Positions 12,383 through 23,539 are shown, numbered from the stretch's first letter. The stretch is DNA of 64,000 nt from Hofstenia miamia (GCA_900660155.1 CABFPE010000273.1:548700-612699), one strand, 5' to 3'. Program-made: numbers and translations. The notes: generated by a model from the letters alone, not told the origin.

Positions 12383-13491
12383 CACTCATGTAATCATGAG
12401 GTTTTGTGCTAAGTATTATTCCTGTACTTGAAGTATATGATATAATCTTTTTTTAATAAGAAATCTCAATTTTGTAAAATCATTCAAATTCTTACCATAG
12501 TCAATGTTTAGATAGTGAAGCGATCTAATTCCTATGGAAGCAATATAAATTATCCTCAAATATTTTCTTTCTTAAGAAAAACTTTGTTAGCCCGAATTAA
12601 GATTAAATAGAAAGAGGAGACAATTCTGTATTCTATATTGTTTTTAGATTTTAAATATCTTCATTAGTTACGTACGCTTAAATTTTTTTTGAGAAAACCA
12701 TCACAGATTTGGAACAAATTCCTAGTATAATTAGGGTTAATACGAATTCTAAATTTTATAGTTTTAGTTATACGTGGTTAAATTAATACTTACAATCAAT
12801 TATTTGCATACAAATATTTAATTCTCAACATCAAGTTTAACTTATTTCAAAGTGTTACCACATAAAAAATTTTTTGCATGTTTGCCTAAAAAATAAAACG
12901 TTTAAAACATAAATGATGGTGTATTACTAGGTAATTAATTTGAATATATTACAATTTTAATAAATGAGTTTAAAAAACTATGTGTATAAGAGACAGGAAT
13001 AAGGATATTTATCTGACCAATGGTACCTTCCATATTTATCCCATGTCACGTTATTCAGAACCATATCCTCTCGTCTTTCATCATATAGTCGCGACTCCAA
13101 TGGTCTTCTAACATCATAACTGTAATACTTGTATGGATAAATATCATCATACTTGTAATATCTGTAGCTAGGACTGTACCTAGAATCATTAAGTCCTCGG
13201 CATGAAATGGAACGACGAGGATATAAATTGTATGTATAGTATCTGTAAGGATCCCATACGCTTGAAGTGTAGTAAGGATATCTGTTTTCAGCGCACTTCT
13301 TTTCAGAAAAATTAATCGTTCTTATCGTTTTATCGGGGGTTTTCTCCAGCACGAGTTCTTGAAGTTGAGTCTTCAAATAATCATCAGAAATCTCATTGAA
13401 CTCCTTCGCTTTTACCATCTTTCTGTTACCAGGTGATATTTCATAGTAGGTCTTTTCATCTTTTGAAGTGGATGCGTCGTTTGTAACGATT
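12383..13491. other. false assembly duplication, second copy
   Basis: Second copy of 11273-12381. It runs on without a break into the full start of the coding block at 13652, so this copy should be taken as the reference. Confidence 0.9.
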
Positions 13492-13652
13492 AGAGAATGC
13501 TCCTCATCTACTTCAGCTAAGTTAGGTGTACTTCGGTAAGTAAAAGGTGCTCTAATATCTCGGTTCCATCTTTCCAACTCTAAATTGCGTTTAGAGCCAT
13601 GCAGGCTGTCGCTAAGGTCTTTGACAGCGAGTTTCTCATTGAAATAAACCAT
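12978..13652 (-). CDS. unrecognised Tyr/Arg-rich protein, 3' end probably artefactual
   Basis: A 224-residue open frame starting at the ATG at 13652-13650, with AAGATGG around the start. I do not recognise the family. The N-terminal third is charged and holds RAPFTYRSTPNLAEV; the middle (about 60-110) is Lys/Glu-rich; the C-terminal half is dominated by Tyr, Arg and Asp (RYYTYNLYPRR, SYRYYKYDDIYPYKYY, GRYHWSDKYPYS). There is no signal peptide, membrane segment or zinc motif. The protein-like composition in AT-rich DNA argues that it is a real host exon. The final residues come from the adapter-like word at 12980-12996, so the true protein ends or splices elsewhere. Similar Tyr-rich, low-complexity make-up occurs in some invertebrate muscle thick-filament proteins, but that is only a resemblance in composition. 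A cut duplicate lies at 11868-12381. Confidence 0.6.
   Translation of the reverse strand: MVYFNEKLAVKDLSDSLHGSKRNLELERWNRDIRAPFTYRSTPNLAEVDEEHSLIVTNDASTSKDEKTYYEISPGNRKMVKAKEFNEISDDYLKTQLQELVLEKTPDKTIRTINFSEKKCAENRYPYYTSSVWDPYRYYTYNLYPRRSISCRGLNDSRYSPSYRYYKYDDIYPYKYYSYDVRRPLESRLYDERREDMVLNNVTWDKYGRYHWSDKYPYSCLLYT
12980..12996. other. Tn5/Nextera mosaic-end match, second copy
   Basis: The same 17-base adapter-like word as at 11870. On the minus strand it supplies the last residues (LLYT and the stop) of the frame at 12978-13652, so that C-terminus is not trustworthy. Confidence 0.8.
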
Positions 13653-13659
13653 CTTCGAA

Positions 13660-15405
13660 ATTCACCGATTTTCAAAAAGCATGAGGTTTTTATAGGACAG
13701 GATCTATTAATTAAATGACATACTTTAAACTACTTGATGAAAGTGAAATGAAGTCAAACACTGCTTCGTGCTTTGATGGCATACTAAAGCCCAGAAATAT
13801 TTTCTCTCACTAGATGAAATTTCAGTAAATAGAAACAGTAAATTAATTCTATCAATAAGGTGTTTGTATAGGTGTCTAGAAAGCCATTTTATTAGCAAGG
13901 CTTTTGTAGCCTTAGAATGATACACCTGAATAAAATATAAATGAAGCTCTTGGAAATACAAATTTTGAATTCCATGTGCATTTATGTATAAATTATTGAT
14001 AAATACAAAATTTATTATTGAAGGACAATATGATGAATGCATTACCATTCTGTGGAACATCTTTCACCCTACCCTAGAAACTATAAATTCTGAATTACTT
14101 TCAAATATATTTTATTCCGATTTTTTACTATTAAAACTTTTTTGTATATTTTATTCATAACTTCTGTTTTATCAAATTTAATTTCGATATGAGTTTTTAA
14201 TTTTTCAAACATTCAAGTTGGGAACTTGCTTCAGATTTTCAATACCGCTGCTTTTCTGTTTAACTTTTGCAGCAGACAATATTCAAATGTAGCTGCGGAA
14301 AAATATGTTAATAAGTTCATTTATTTAACTCAATAAAGAACCTATTCTCAGTTGCTTAACATTGTGTATGAACACACGAACGACCAAAATCAGACTTTTA
14401 AGGCAATGCGGACCGATCACCTTTTGCCATGCGGTGGAAAGCAATTTTTTTCTTTTTTAGCCAGTAAATATATAGCCAAACGTATGAAATTATATATTCG
14501 TGACTTAGTAGTTTGAAATAGATTTCTGTTTTATCTTTCTTGGCATTTTTTTTTGTATATCTGGAAAAGAAGTTCTTTTGTTAAAAACTTTCGACCCAGT
14601 ATTGATTTGTAGTAACCTGATTTGTAAAATCAACTGGAATCAATTCCGACTCTTCCTCATTTTTGCTCAAATCCGAATTTCTTTGCTTTTTAAATCTTAC
14701 AATATTTTAATTGATTTTGCAATTTATTAGTAATATTTCCATCTTCTAATTTAATAAAATACATTTTCCTTAAATTGCAAAATTGAAATTTAGACATTCT
14801 GTTAAGTCTAAGACTTACATCTAATAGTTTTATTGAACAGACACTTTTTTAATTACTAAATGTAATAAATGAGAAAATTATTATTTGAATTTTGGCATAC
14901 CTAGGTCTAATTTGCTTTAATTCAGAACATTTTCAAACATTATTATATTACATATTACTTATTATTAAGCCTTTATAAAAGCAAAAATTTTTAGAAATAG
15001 ATAGTTTTTGAAATTGAAATTAGCAAACAACACAGTTTTGATATAAAGAGCATTGAGCACTATATTAGTTAATAAATTTGTGGTATTTCCAAAATTCATT
15101 TTCAAATATAATTAAGTCATTATTGCTAAATTAGTGTGGAAATGTACATTATGCACGCTTCAAATAATAACGTATAAGTCTATTTATCAACGGTACTTTG
15201 CGTATAGATAAGCTTGTTTTAAAATAATATACAAATTCTAAGGAATATTACATTAATCATAAATTATTAATCCAAATTAATAAAGATTAAAAATGTGTTT
15301 TTACTAAATTAAACTTGATTTTCTGGTTTTGATAAAATAACACCTGCAAGGCAATTATCACAAATTGATAGAGTTATCATAAAATTTAATTAAACATTTT
15401 AAATC
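13660..15405. other. AT-rich stretch, no gene seen
   Basis: This lies upstream of the minus-strand gene at 13652, so any promoter would be here; I see no diagnostic element. The 111-residue minus-strand frame at 13725-14060 is composition-driven and unsupported. Confidence 0.45.
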
Positions 15406-15830
15406 TTAACCTTAAGCAGACTGGTGTTCATTTAAACGGACAAATCATTTTTAAAAATGTATAAGGAAAATTTTCTCGAAGCCCATTAGAAAATTTGAAA
15501 TCATGAGGCATTGATACATCTATTGGTGAATGTGCTTGAACGAAATATTGAAATTTTGTACTAAACTGCATTGCTGTGCCTAGAATTCGGAAAAGATTAT
15601 CAAATATTCTGTGAAAATGCCGATTTTTTAAAAAGAAATTTGAATTCTCTTCAATGATTAGCTAGATATAAGGTTTAAAGCCCTTAGCTGTTTCTTGATA
15701 CGTAAATAGGTCTCACAAACCAATCGAGGCATGCTGGATGTAGAGGCAGATGCACTTTCAGATTATGGATATCTTCATTAGTTTCTTAGTAATAAGCGCT
15801 TTCAAACATTTACAGGTTGTTTAAGCTTAA
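15406..15830. mobile_element. piggyBac-like non-autonomous element, copy B
   Basis: It starts TTAACCTTAAGCAGACTGGT and ends ACAGGTTGTTTAAGCTTAA, giving imperfect inverted ends with TTAA at both borders. Just inside the left end is the word GTTCATTTAAACGGAC, a near-palindrome found in the same place in the copies at 32583 and 62091. About 425 bases, no coding capacity, best aligned to copies A and C. Confidence 0.7.
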
Positions 15831-16110
15831 ATATGACATTATACTTTTATTTGTATCATACCACATATTGAGGTGCATTTTATGAATTAATAAGTTAACT
15901 AATCAAGCATGCTTGTTTTTCACATTGTGTATCGGAGGTCTGAAATTCAATGAATCTGTGGGTGTCTCTGTAACTTAGGTCATTCATTGAAGAAAGGATG
16001 TCAAACCTGCTCAATTTCAAATATTACACAAATAATAGCCCTGAAAATGTATTACGCATAGAAAATATTTTTGAAATAATTATTTGGAAATTGAAAAGAA
16101 ATAGTTCTCT

Positions 16111-16147
<37 letters not shown>

Positions 16148-18549
16148 TGAAAGTAGAATTAATTATTAAGCAGAAAGTTAAAAAGATAACTATTTGCGTA
16201 CCACATATTTAAAGCCTATTTGTGTTGTTAACTATTGTATATTTAGTTGTCCTTGTTTTTTATTGTGCTTAGCGCTATGCCCTTTATTTTTAGCATCGGC
16301 AGCAGGATCTAGTTCAGCACTATGAATAGACATCTGGTGCTATCGTCATATATGAGATTTAGTTTCTCTCCTTTTTGCTACAAGAGAATAATCTCTAGCA
16401 AATATCTAAATAAATTTCCATTCACATCGGATGTAAAAAACTTTCAAAATCGAATTCAACGTAAAACGGTTAGTAGAAATGTTGGTATGAATGCACTAAG
16501 AAGCTTCGAAATATTGATGTTCAAAATTTGTTAAGAGCATACTAAGCTTACGAAACCTACATTAAGCTCCACTTTGTAATGGGATATTAAAAAATACTAA
16601 ATGCCAATATTTTTGAAAATTCTGAGTATATTAATACGAAATTTTTTTTTAGTTTACTAATATTTTTAAATTGATTTTATTAAATCAAGAACAGTTCAAA
16701 CCCACATCCGCGCGCAAGCTCCATAAAAGCCAAAATAAATATAACAACCAAAATAAAAACAATATTATCAAGAAGCAAGATACGTTATCTACAAATTATT
16801 ATTAGCTAAGGTTTGAAATTAAGAGAAAAAGCATCATTTTCAGCTCCATGATGTACCCTCAAACACGGTTCACAGGGTTCACACAATTAAACCACTCCGA
16901 GTTCAAGTCTTTAAAATTGTTGTTAATTTATATATCTATATATATATATATATGGCAAAAGATTGTGAGATTTTCCATTGATTAGGAGTTTTTTTGTGAC
17001 AGATTCGTACTTAATAATTAATAATTTTGCATTTTGCTGAATTTTTGGGGATAAATTTTGTATAAATCAATTACTTACGGGCATGGTAAAGTATGAATTC
17101 AAGAAAACATGTAGAAGTAGACATTATCAGAGAATTCGTTATGACTTATGCATTTCATCGAAAATGTCCGCATGTAATAATATGTTGAGGTTTTATGATG
17201 TGTTACCGTTATCATAAACAAACTAGATTAACAGTTTGATAAAAATTTTCGGATCAACACTCAAATGCTCTAAGTTAAGTGTTAATAGAGACATGAATTG
17301 AATTCTATTAATTGTGATAAAAATATATTAAGCGAAATATATATATATATATATTATTTTTTTCTAAAGTGTAAAATTTTCTCTTTCTTGAATAGATTAA
17401 GATAATTTACAATTTTTGGCGCCATTTCAATAAAATACAACAATATATGCTACGAGAATTGTCATTCATGGAAGTCAATTGACGTAATTTAAGCCTAAAT
17501 TTATTGAATGAGGCGATAGATTTATACATCCTATTCGAATTTAAAATGCATTTCACATGTTCGAGTACCTGTAGTTTTGAGATAGAATCTTCGAGTAATT
17601 TTTTTACATTAATTCCTTGTTCAATAAAGTTGTAATATATTTCAGTTACTAAAATTTACAAATACATATGTACGATAAATGCCTAATCATTTTTCTAAAC
17701 TTAAGCTTTGATTCGTTTTCAAGTTTGACTAGGATTGTGGAAAATAATTTATTTAAAATTTTGTGAACTCACAAACTCTTGTTTTAAGTGGAGAATATTA
17801 TATTTGAAATCATATATGGACACTAGATGGCATTAAATCGCTAATTCAATTAATGTGGTGCTATGTTGGAATAATTAAGCTACTATACTAGTATAGTATA
17901 CTTAAGTACTTAATACTTATAGTACTTATTAAGTATAGATATACTTAATAGTATGGGTGACACCAATAGCAGAACTGTAGTTTTAAAAGTCAAACGTTGT
18001 AAGATTTTATAAATTAATCACCTAAGCATTGCAAATTTTTATGCTTGGCAAATATTTGATTCAATTTAAAGGGTGTTTTTTAACATTCAAATAATGATTG
18101 GGTATATTAGGTCTAAAATGTGTTTATCACTTTCTAGTCATTTTTTCTGCAAATTTTGAAATCGAATTCACTTCTATTTGCATTACGTAAAGTATTTCAA
18201 TTATCGTCAATAACAATTGAATTTCCGAGTACATTAACTTGGACTTGGTAGACATTGGCTAGACACGTTTGTCATTTTCAAATAGGAAGTGCTCAATTCA
18301 TTAAGTGCTCAATCACAAAAATTTATGAATTGGTAAATCATTATCTTTGCACAACTGAATGGGAAAAGTTATGTACTTGTGCATTGGCTAGATCTAAGGA
18401 TGGTATATATTATATTTTATGATTCCTTGGGTGCCTTTAGATATATTAAATTACATTATCATCCATTAATTAAGATCCAAAGATGTTTATGAGTTTCACT
18501 TAAAACATTTTTATTAGTGTATATGCCATGAAGTGATACTAAAGGCCTT
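15831..18549. other. AT-rich stretch with several microsatellites
   Basis: (AT)n runs lie at 16113-16145, 16928-16953 and 17337-17354. Around 17880-17960 there is an unusual self-complementary run of ACTATAC/GTATAC/TACTTAA words that could fold. The plus-strand frame at 16322-16534 is not supported. No gene seen. Confidence 0.55.
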
Positions 18550-18977
18550 TTAACCTTAACGTTTGTGTTTTTTTAAAAAAAACCCACTTTTCCACATTTT
18601 CGAACAGTGTGGAAATCTTGAGATATTTACACAGTTATTGTTCGAAATTATTATTGAAAATTTGTACGGGGTACATTGATGTACCAAAAATACTTGAAAA
18701 GATGCACTATTTTTTTTGAGAATTCCATTTTTTTTAAAAATCCTATTCTCTCTATACATACAGTTCAGGAAATCAGGAGATCAAAAGACCATTCAGTAGG
18801 AACATCCCGAAAATCACAGTGACTTACATGTAGCCATAAAATGGAGATTACTAGGGAAAAAGTTCTGCAAATTTTGTGAGTTTTTTAGCAATTTGTGTTC
18901 CAAGTAGTATTTTTTTGTTGTATTTATATAATGAAACTCATTTGTAGACTTTAATACATTACTTATTTTAGGGTTAG
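18550..18977. mobile_element. possible diverged copy E of the piggyBac-like element
   Basis: It begins TTAACCTTAACG and carries CTTTTCCACATTTTC like the left part of copy D (TTTTTCCACATTAAC), plus a GTGGAAATCTTGAGAT block resembling the GAAATTTGAAATCATGAG block of copy B. It may end at TTAGGGTTAG (18968-18977), nearly the right end of copy A. The middle does not align clearly, so this assignment is tentative. Confidence 0.35.
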
Positions 18978-19056
18978 ATTTTGGTTGGATACAGTGAGGC
19001 GTAACACTTTCATCTCATGTTACTCGTATAAGAGGAAATTGTGTCAGTATGAACTT

Positions 19057-19059
<3 letters not shown>

Positions 19060-19095
<36 letters not shown>
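19060..19095. repeat. (AT)n microsatellite
   Basis: About 18 AT units. Confidence 0.95.
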
Positions 19096-19097
<2 letters not shown>

Positions 19098-19479
19098 TTA
19101 AAATATGATAGCAATTAGAATTTAAATAATAGGGCAGTAGCTAGAAACAGCTTTAATTAGAATCTTGGTGGATTCGAACCACTAATGCAAATATGAAATA
19201 GATTATTTTTTTATCTAAGACTGTGTTGTTCTTTCTAAATGTTGTCATGTGAATATTTTTAATTGTTTACCTGCTGTTTCACATTTTTTAAAGTTGTTTT
19301 TTGATAAATTTGCTTAGATTTTAATAATAAAATTGGGATAGCGAATTAGGCTTAACCTTAGTAGTTATTTGATTATAAATTATTAAATATACGGTGAAGT
19401 TAAATTATATTGTCCAATGTACTTTAGTACGAATAGACAAGGACTTGCTAAAATCTGATATTTGCAAAGTATTCGTGGT

Positions 19480-20540
19480 AGTGATGTTGAATATGATCAT
19501 TTTGATCTGAAGAAGAATATATGACTAAAGAATTTTAAGTTGAAGAATCATTAGGTGTATTTGAGAAAATAAATGAAAATCATGAAATGAATCCGGATGA
19601 TAGTGAGAGCACAGTTGAAGAGGATGATGCTAGTAGAGAGTGACAATGTGAGTTTAACATGGACCTGAACCCGACCAGAAACATAGACTTCGATACTCAA
19701 TATTTAACTTCTTAGATCTTTCTAATCAAACAATGAATAACTTTAATTATTTTCTATGGTAAGCGTATCCATTAATTGGTATAAATTAGCTTCTTGGATC
19801 TTTCTCAAATCAAATAGTGATTAACTTTTTGATTAATAAATTTAAGGTAGTTCCTCAAACCGACAATTTGATAGCCTAACCCGGGTTTAATCGGGTACGC
19901 GATGTCACTCTCTAATACTAATAGTGATTCAGAAGATAGTATGGTTTGCAAAAATCGTATTTCTTCACCAACTGCTCAAATATCAAAAGATAATTCAACA
20001 TTTAAACCAGTTCTTTCGCAAAATAAATATTATTTTGAAGGTCAATCACGTTCTGGTCAAACATCAACGAAAAATTATTCACAATTTACATAGAAAAAAT
20101 TTTTTGTAAGAATTCGAATTGACAATGACAAATCTGCGGGGAATTTGGTAATTGCGAATAATATACGAGAATGTATGTATAAGACAATGTTAAGTTAAGT
20201 GGGAGTTAAAATAGGCATATAATGGATAGAGTTTTGATTTAATATGCATCAACTCAAATTTATATCAGTTTGCTACATTAAAGGAGTATTTGAACGTTGT
20301 GGTCTATTACTATGCAGCCTTTTGTATAAAGATTATGATATTCCATGCGGTTCAAAAATGATGGCGTGAGATGAATTCAATTCGCAGAGATCTTAACACA
20401 CCTTCGAGTTGATAATTCTGAAAGAAGATCTCACAGAATTGAAAATGATGAAATTGTACATATTCTTGATTTTACAAATGAATTTGTCAAAATTTTTTTC
20501 ACAATCAGGCATAGAGGAAGTTAACATTTTCTTAAATAGT
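19480..20540 (+). pseudogene. decayed piggyBac-type transposase
   Basis: Pieces of a DDE_Tnp_1_7 (piggyBac) transposase are visible in changing frames. Around 19545-19645 the plus strand encodes an acidic segment (VEESLGVFEKINENHEM, DDSESTVEEDDAS), typical of the piggyBac N-terminus. Around 20340-20500 it encodes a piece reading LRVDNSERRSHRIENDEIV followed by DFTNEFVK, matching the family pattern in which an LRxDN motif is followed by an Arg-rich stretch and then by a hydrophobic/Phe helix before the catalytic core. The catalytic DDD region beyond this is not seen. Frames are broken several times and no intact ends were found. A related transposase would be the natural source of mobility for the TTAA-bordered elements in this window. 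Confidence 0.45.
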
Positions 20541-20710
20541 AAGGTGTTAAATTTTTACAACTTAGCGCATTAATATACGTTAATTTCCATTAATTTTAAA
20601 TCTTACAAAGCAAATAATCTATTGTGTAGTAAAATCATACAGGTATATTTGCATTTGTGTAATGTCGACAGTCAGGTATTATTGCAAGAATCAGAAAATT
20701 GTAATATATA

Positions 20711-21987
20711 TAGTACTGGCCAAAAGTTTGGGAACACTTTCCAAATTTAGAAATTTTTGTATTTTACACTAAAAAACGCGATGTAAAAACAATATAATAA
20801 TACAATGTAGAAACAATATGAAAACACCATGTAGAAAGTAAATAGTTAATTCACAAAAACTCACTAATATTTTGTATGTCCGCCATTATTGGCCAAACAC
20901 GCAGCAATGCGATTTGGCATTGACTCGACCAGCTTTCTACAATAATCATCAGTAATCTCTGTGCACCATACCACTTTAATTTGATTCTTCAGATCGTCGA
21001 GTGATGTGCATTGGCAGACAGTTTTTGATGTGATGTCAGCAATTTTCTATGACGTTGATGACTGGGGAGTTTCCCGGCCAGTTCTGAAGCAGAAGAAAGT
21101 CTTGTGATGCAATCCACTGTTTCACAACTTTGGCGATGTGGCAAGGAGCACCATCTTGTTGTAGTACAGATGTTCCTCGAAGCTGCATAAACATGGGAAA
21201 TTTCTCCTGAATTATTTTGAGGTAGGGCTTGCCTCGTTGTGAGGAACAAAATGTAGACGAACACGCTGACGGACAGTTTGTTGCGTGTTTCTTGGTCGTC
21301 GAACGTGTGGCCGGTATGATGTAAACGGTAAATCTTGGATTCGTCACTAAACATTGCTTGATGCCCCATCTCAGGCCATCTCAAGCGCAACCGGTCTCGA
21401 ATGTTCTTTGAAGATAATCGGGGTTTGGCTGCCGGTTTGCACGATGGAAGGTCAAAGGTAGTATTCAATCGACGCTTAATGGTGCGTATTGATACATTCT
21501 GCACTACCGCACCTAGATTTGCTTTGACTTCAGAAGATGAAGAGAATGGTTGATTGACGACGTAACGTTGAATGAGACGGTCAGTCTGAGGGGTTTTCAG
21601 TTTTGCTCTTCCAGACCGTTTGCGAGAGGAAACATTTTGCAGTTGCTGATAGCGAGTAACAGTTCTGAATACCAAAGATACTGACACGCCCATTCTAACA
21701 GCTATAGCGCGATAATTGTACCCTTCCTCGCACAAGATATGAATTTGATCACGCTTTGTTGGTGAAATTTCACTACCACGGACAAATTTCAAACTATAAT
21801 GATAGTTCTTTTTCAGTGAAAATGTATTGTGTGTAAATCTAAAGTTGTGTAAATTTGATTGGCTAAATGAATCTGTTGTAAATTCTAAGAAAAAATTGGG
21901 AATTACAGGAATTTTACGAAGTTTCCAGGAAATAGCATAAAACACGCTTTAGACAGGTTACTGTTCCCAAACTTTTGGTCAGTACTG
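20711..21987 (-). mobile_element. Tc1/mariner element (Tc1-like)
   Basis: Terminal inverted repeats of about 27 bases: the left end reads TAGTACTGGCCAAAAGTTTG then GGAACA; the right end, reverse-complemented, reads CAGTACTGACCAAAAGTTTG then GGAACA. Both sides are flanked by TA (20709-20710 and 21988-21989), the Tc1/mariner target duplication. At 1277 bases the length is typical for a Tc1-like element with one gene, which here lies on the minus strand. Confidence 0.92.
20864..21790 (-). pseudogene. Tc1-like transposase, frameshifted
   Basis: DDE-type transposase that would cut and paste the surrounding element. From the N-terminus: a paired-like helix-turn-helix (SEISPTKRDQIHIL, then YNYRAIAVRMGVSVS), the GRP-like linker (RKRSGRAKLKTP), a second HTH, and the first catalytic Asp in MFSDESKI. 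The frame then shifts (near 21300), and in another frame the second Asp appears in LQQDGAPCH and the third acidic residue in a SPVINVIEN block, the DD34E arrangement, although the usual SPDLN is changed to SPVIN. The C-terminus ends with NNGGHTKY and a stop at 20864-20866. The natural ATG is not obvious; the frame stays open to 21945 but the family usually starts near 21790. Dead copy because of the frameshift. Confidence 0.85.
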
Positions 21988-22059
21988 TATATTGATTTTA
22001 ATTTTTTCATAAATCATGCCCTTTAACGTTTATAATAATAAGAGAAGCACATTTTTCAG

Positions 22060-22410
22060 GGTTGCCGTGGAAATGGGATTCCCATTTCTTAGAATATACT
22101 AAACGTCGTGAAGAGAACTTTGATGTAAACAACTTCATATCGTGAAGTGGAAACATTGTTGGAAGAACGCCAAGTGATGACTACATGAACACAAACTTTA
22201 ATCAGTAATGGTCAGGAAAAATGGCAGAATGGCTGGAGCTAGGACGATTTGTTATATCTCTTGGTTATTGCATTGTGTTTGAGACAACAGTAGAACGTTC
22301 TTTTTCAAAGGAGTCTCTAATTTTTTTTCAGGTTTACGAGCAAGATTGAGCGAAACAATCTGTGATTCGCAACTATTCTTGACTATGAATTCCAACAAAA
22401 TTGAGGGTGT
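22060..22410 (+). pseudogene. hAT transposase C-terminal fragment
   Basis: The plus strand encodes TTVERSFSKESL followed, after a TTTTTTTTCAG acceptor-like word, by SGLRARLSETICDSQLFLTMN. This follows the hAT C-terminal dimerisation pattern (SVERSFS, then R-LS/L-P and LLF--N). A hAT-like end word, CAGGGTTGCCGTGG, lies just left at about 22059. Upstream domains are missing and several frames are broken. Confidence 0.5.
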
Positions 22411-22439
22411 TGCTGGAAAAAAATGACGTGAAGATGCTC

Positions 22440-22620
22440 AGCAAACAGAAGCGCCAGTGGGCAACAAGAAAAGAACTAAGCTTGAGTCGTTTTTGTCGAA
22501 GTATACAGAAAAAGATTTCCCGGTAGTAGTTAGCTACGACTGTGAGATCTGCAAAGAGAAGTATTATGATGCTGTACTGTGCCGATTGTGTAAACGATGA
22601 GCCCATAAGTTTTGTGGATT
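22440..22620 (+). pseudogene. small Cys/His zinc-finger coding remnant
   Basis: One plus-strand frame reads a Lys-rich segment (NKKRTKLESFLSKYTEKDF), then YDCEICKEKYYDAVLCRLCK, one in-frame TGA, and AHKFCGLKGQ. The spacing CxxC-x8-CxxC-x4-HxxC is that of a treble-clef/PHD-like zinc finger. It follows directly on the hAT fragment and could be part of a transposon-encoded or domesticated protein. The family is not recognised. Confidence 0.35.
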
Positions 22621-22769
22621 AAAGGGCCAGCGATTTTTTTACTGTAATTTTGTAATTAATTACAATTTTTTTAAACCCAAGTTTTGTGTTTTTAACCCAA
22701 GTTTTGTAAATGGTCACCCAAGATCACTCAAAGCCCAAGGTCAACCCAAAACCCAAAGCCTAACCTTGA

Positions 22770-23440
22770 CCTTTGTGTTATCATTTCCCCTAATCTTTCT
22801 TGGAATGAACATTACAAGTCAATTGAGAAAAGCCTGTTCTATTTTATTTCTTTTGAAAAAAAATATTCCATTTTGCTGTCCCTCAAATGTAAAGCTTAAC
22901 CTTGTAAAAAGTCTATTCTTCTCAATTATAACATGCATCTCCAGTATATAGTCCATCAATTTGGGCTTATAGATCTTTAATAAAATTTCAGAAAAGAGGA
23001 CTGAAATGGATTTTGCCATCTCATTGATTATATTTTAAAGACAGATTGAAAAGGTTAATCTGCTTCAATTTCCTCATTATTTCCAATTTTTAAACCTGCT
23101 CTTTTTTAGCAAACTCTGGAACAATTGCTATGATATATCCTGCTCTCAATACTTTGAAAAAAATTTACACTCTAACCTCCAATCAGATGACTTCGGAAGT
23201 TTTCAAAACAATCCACTTAACAAGTTTCACTCATACTTCTCTTACTTTACTGAAACAAGATACGTTATTAATCATCTTCAGGAGAAAAGTTTATTAAATT
23301 GCTTCACAGGAACAATCATTTTCAGAAGAGATTTGCTATCATTTATGTTTTTCTAAATTTTGAAAAAGAAAATTCTTGCTCTTACTTCATTAAATGGCAC
23401 TATTCAACCTGCTGCAATAATATCTTTATAAAAACAATTT
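22770..23440 (+). pseudogene. LINE (non-LTR) reverse transcriptase 3' fragment
   Basis: The frame reads TSQLRKACSILFLLKKNIPF, then KLNLVKSLFFSIITCISSIY and SLIKFQKRGLKWILPSH, followed by a broken continuation with KDRLKRL. This matches the region downstream of the reverse-transcriptase fingers/palm in CR1/Jockey-like LINEs: an R-x-FFLLKR block, KL-LYKS--ILY-S--W, then L---QRR--+-I. Stops break it after about 90 codons and the enzyme core is missing, as expected of a 5'-truncated dead copy. Family-level assignment within non-LTR elements is not possible from this piece. Confidence 0.7.
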
Positions 23441-23539
23441 AATGTTATTTTGGATTTCGCTCAGGTTCATGCATTGTATGATTCCTAATAAAGTCTTATA
23501 CCACTACTAATAAACAACTTCCCAAAATCGAAACCCAGT

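Noticed and set aside
13725-14060. 111-codon minus-strand frame upstream of the Tyr-rich gene
   Set aside because: Residue content is what AT-rich random DNA gives, and no motif or splice signal supports it.
19160-19195. tRNA-like T-arm on the minus strand (GGTTCGAATCC)
   Set aside because: Only the T-arm and a possible acceptor tail are present; no matching 5' acceptor, D-arm or anticodon arm lies upstream.
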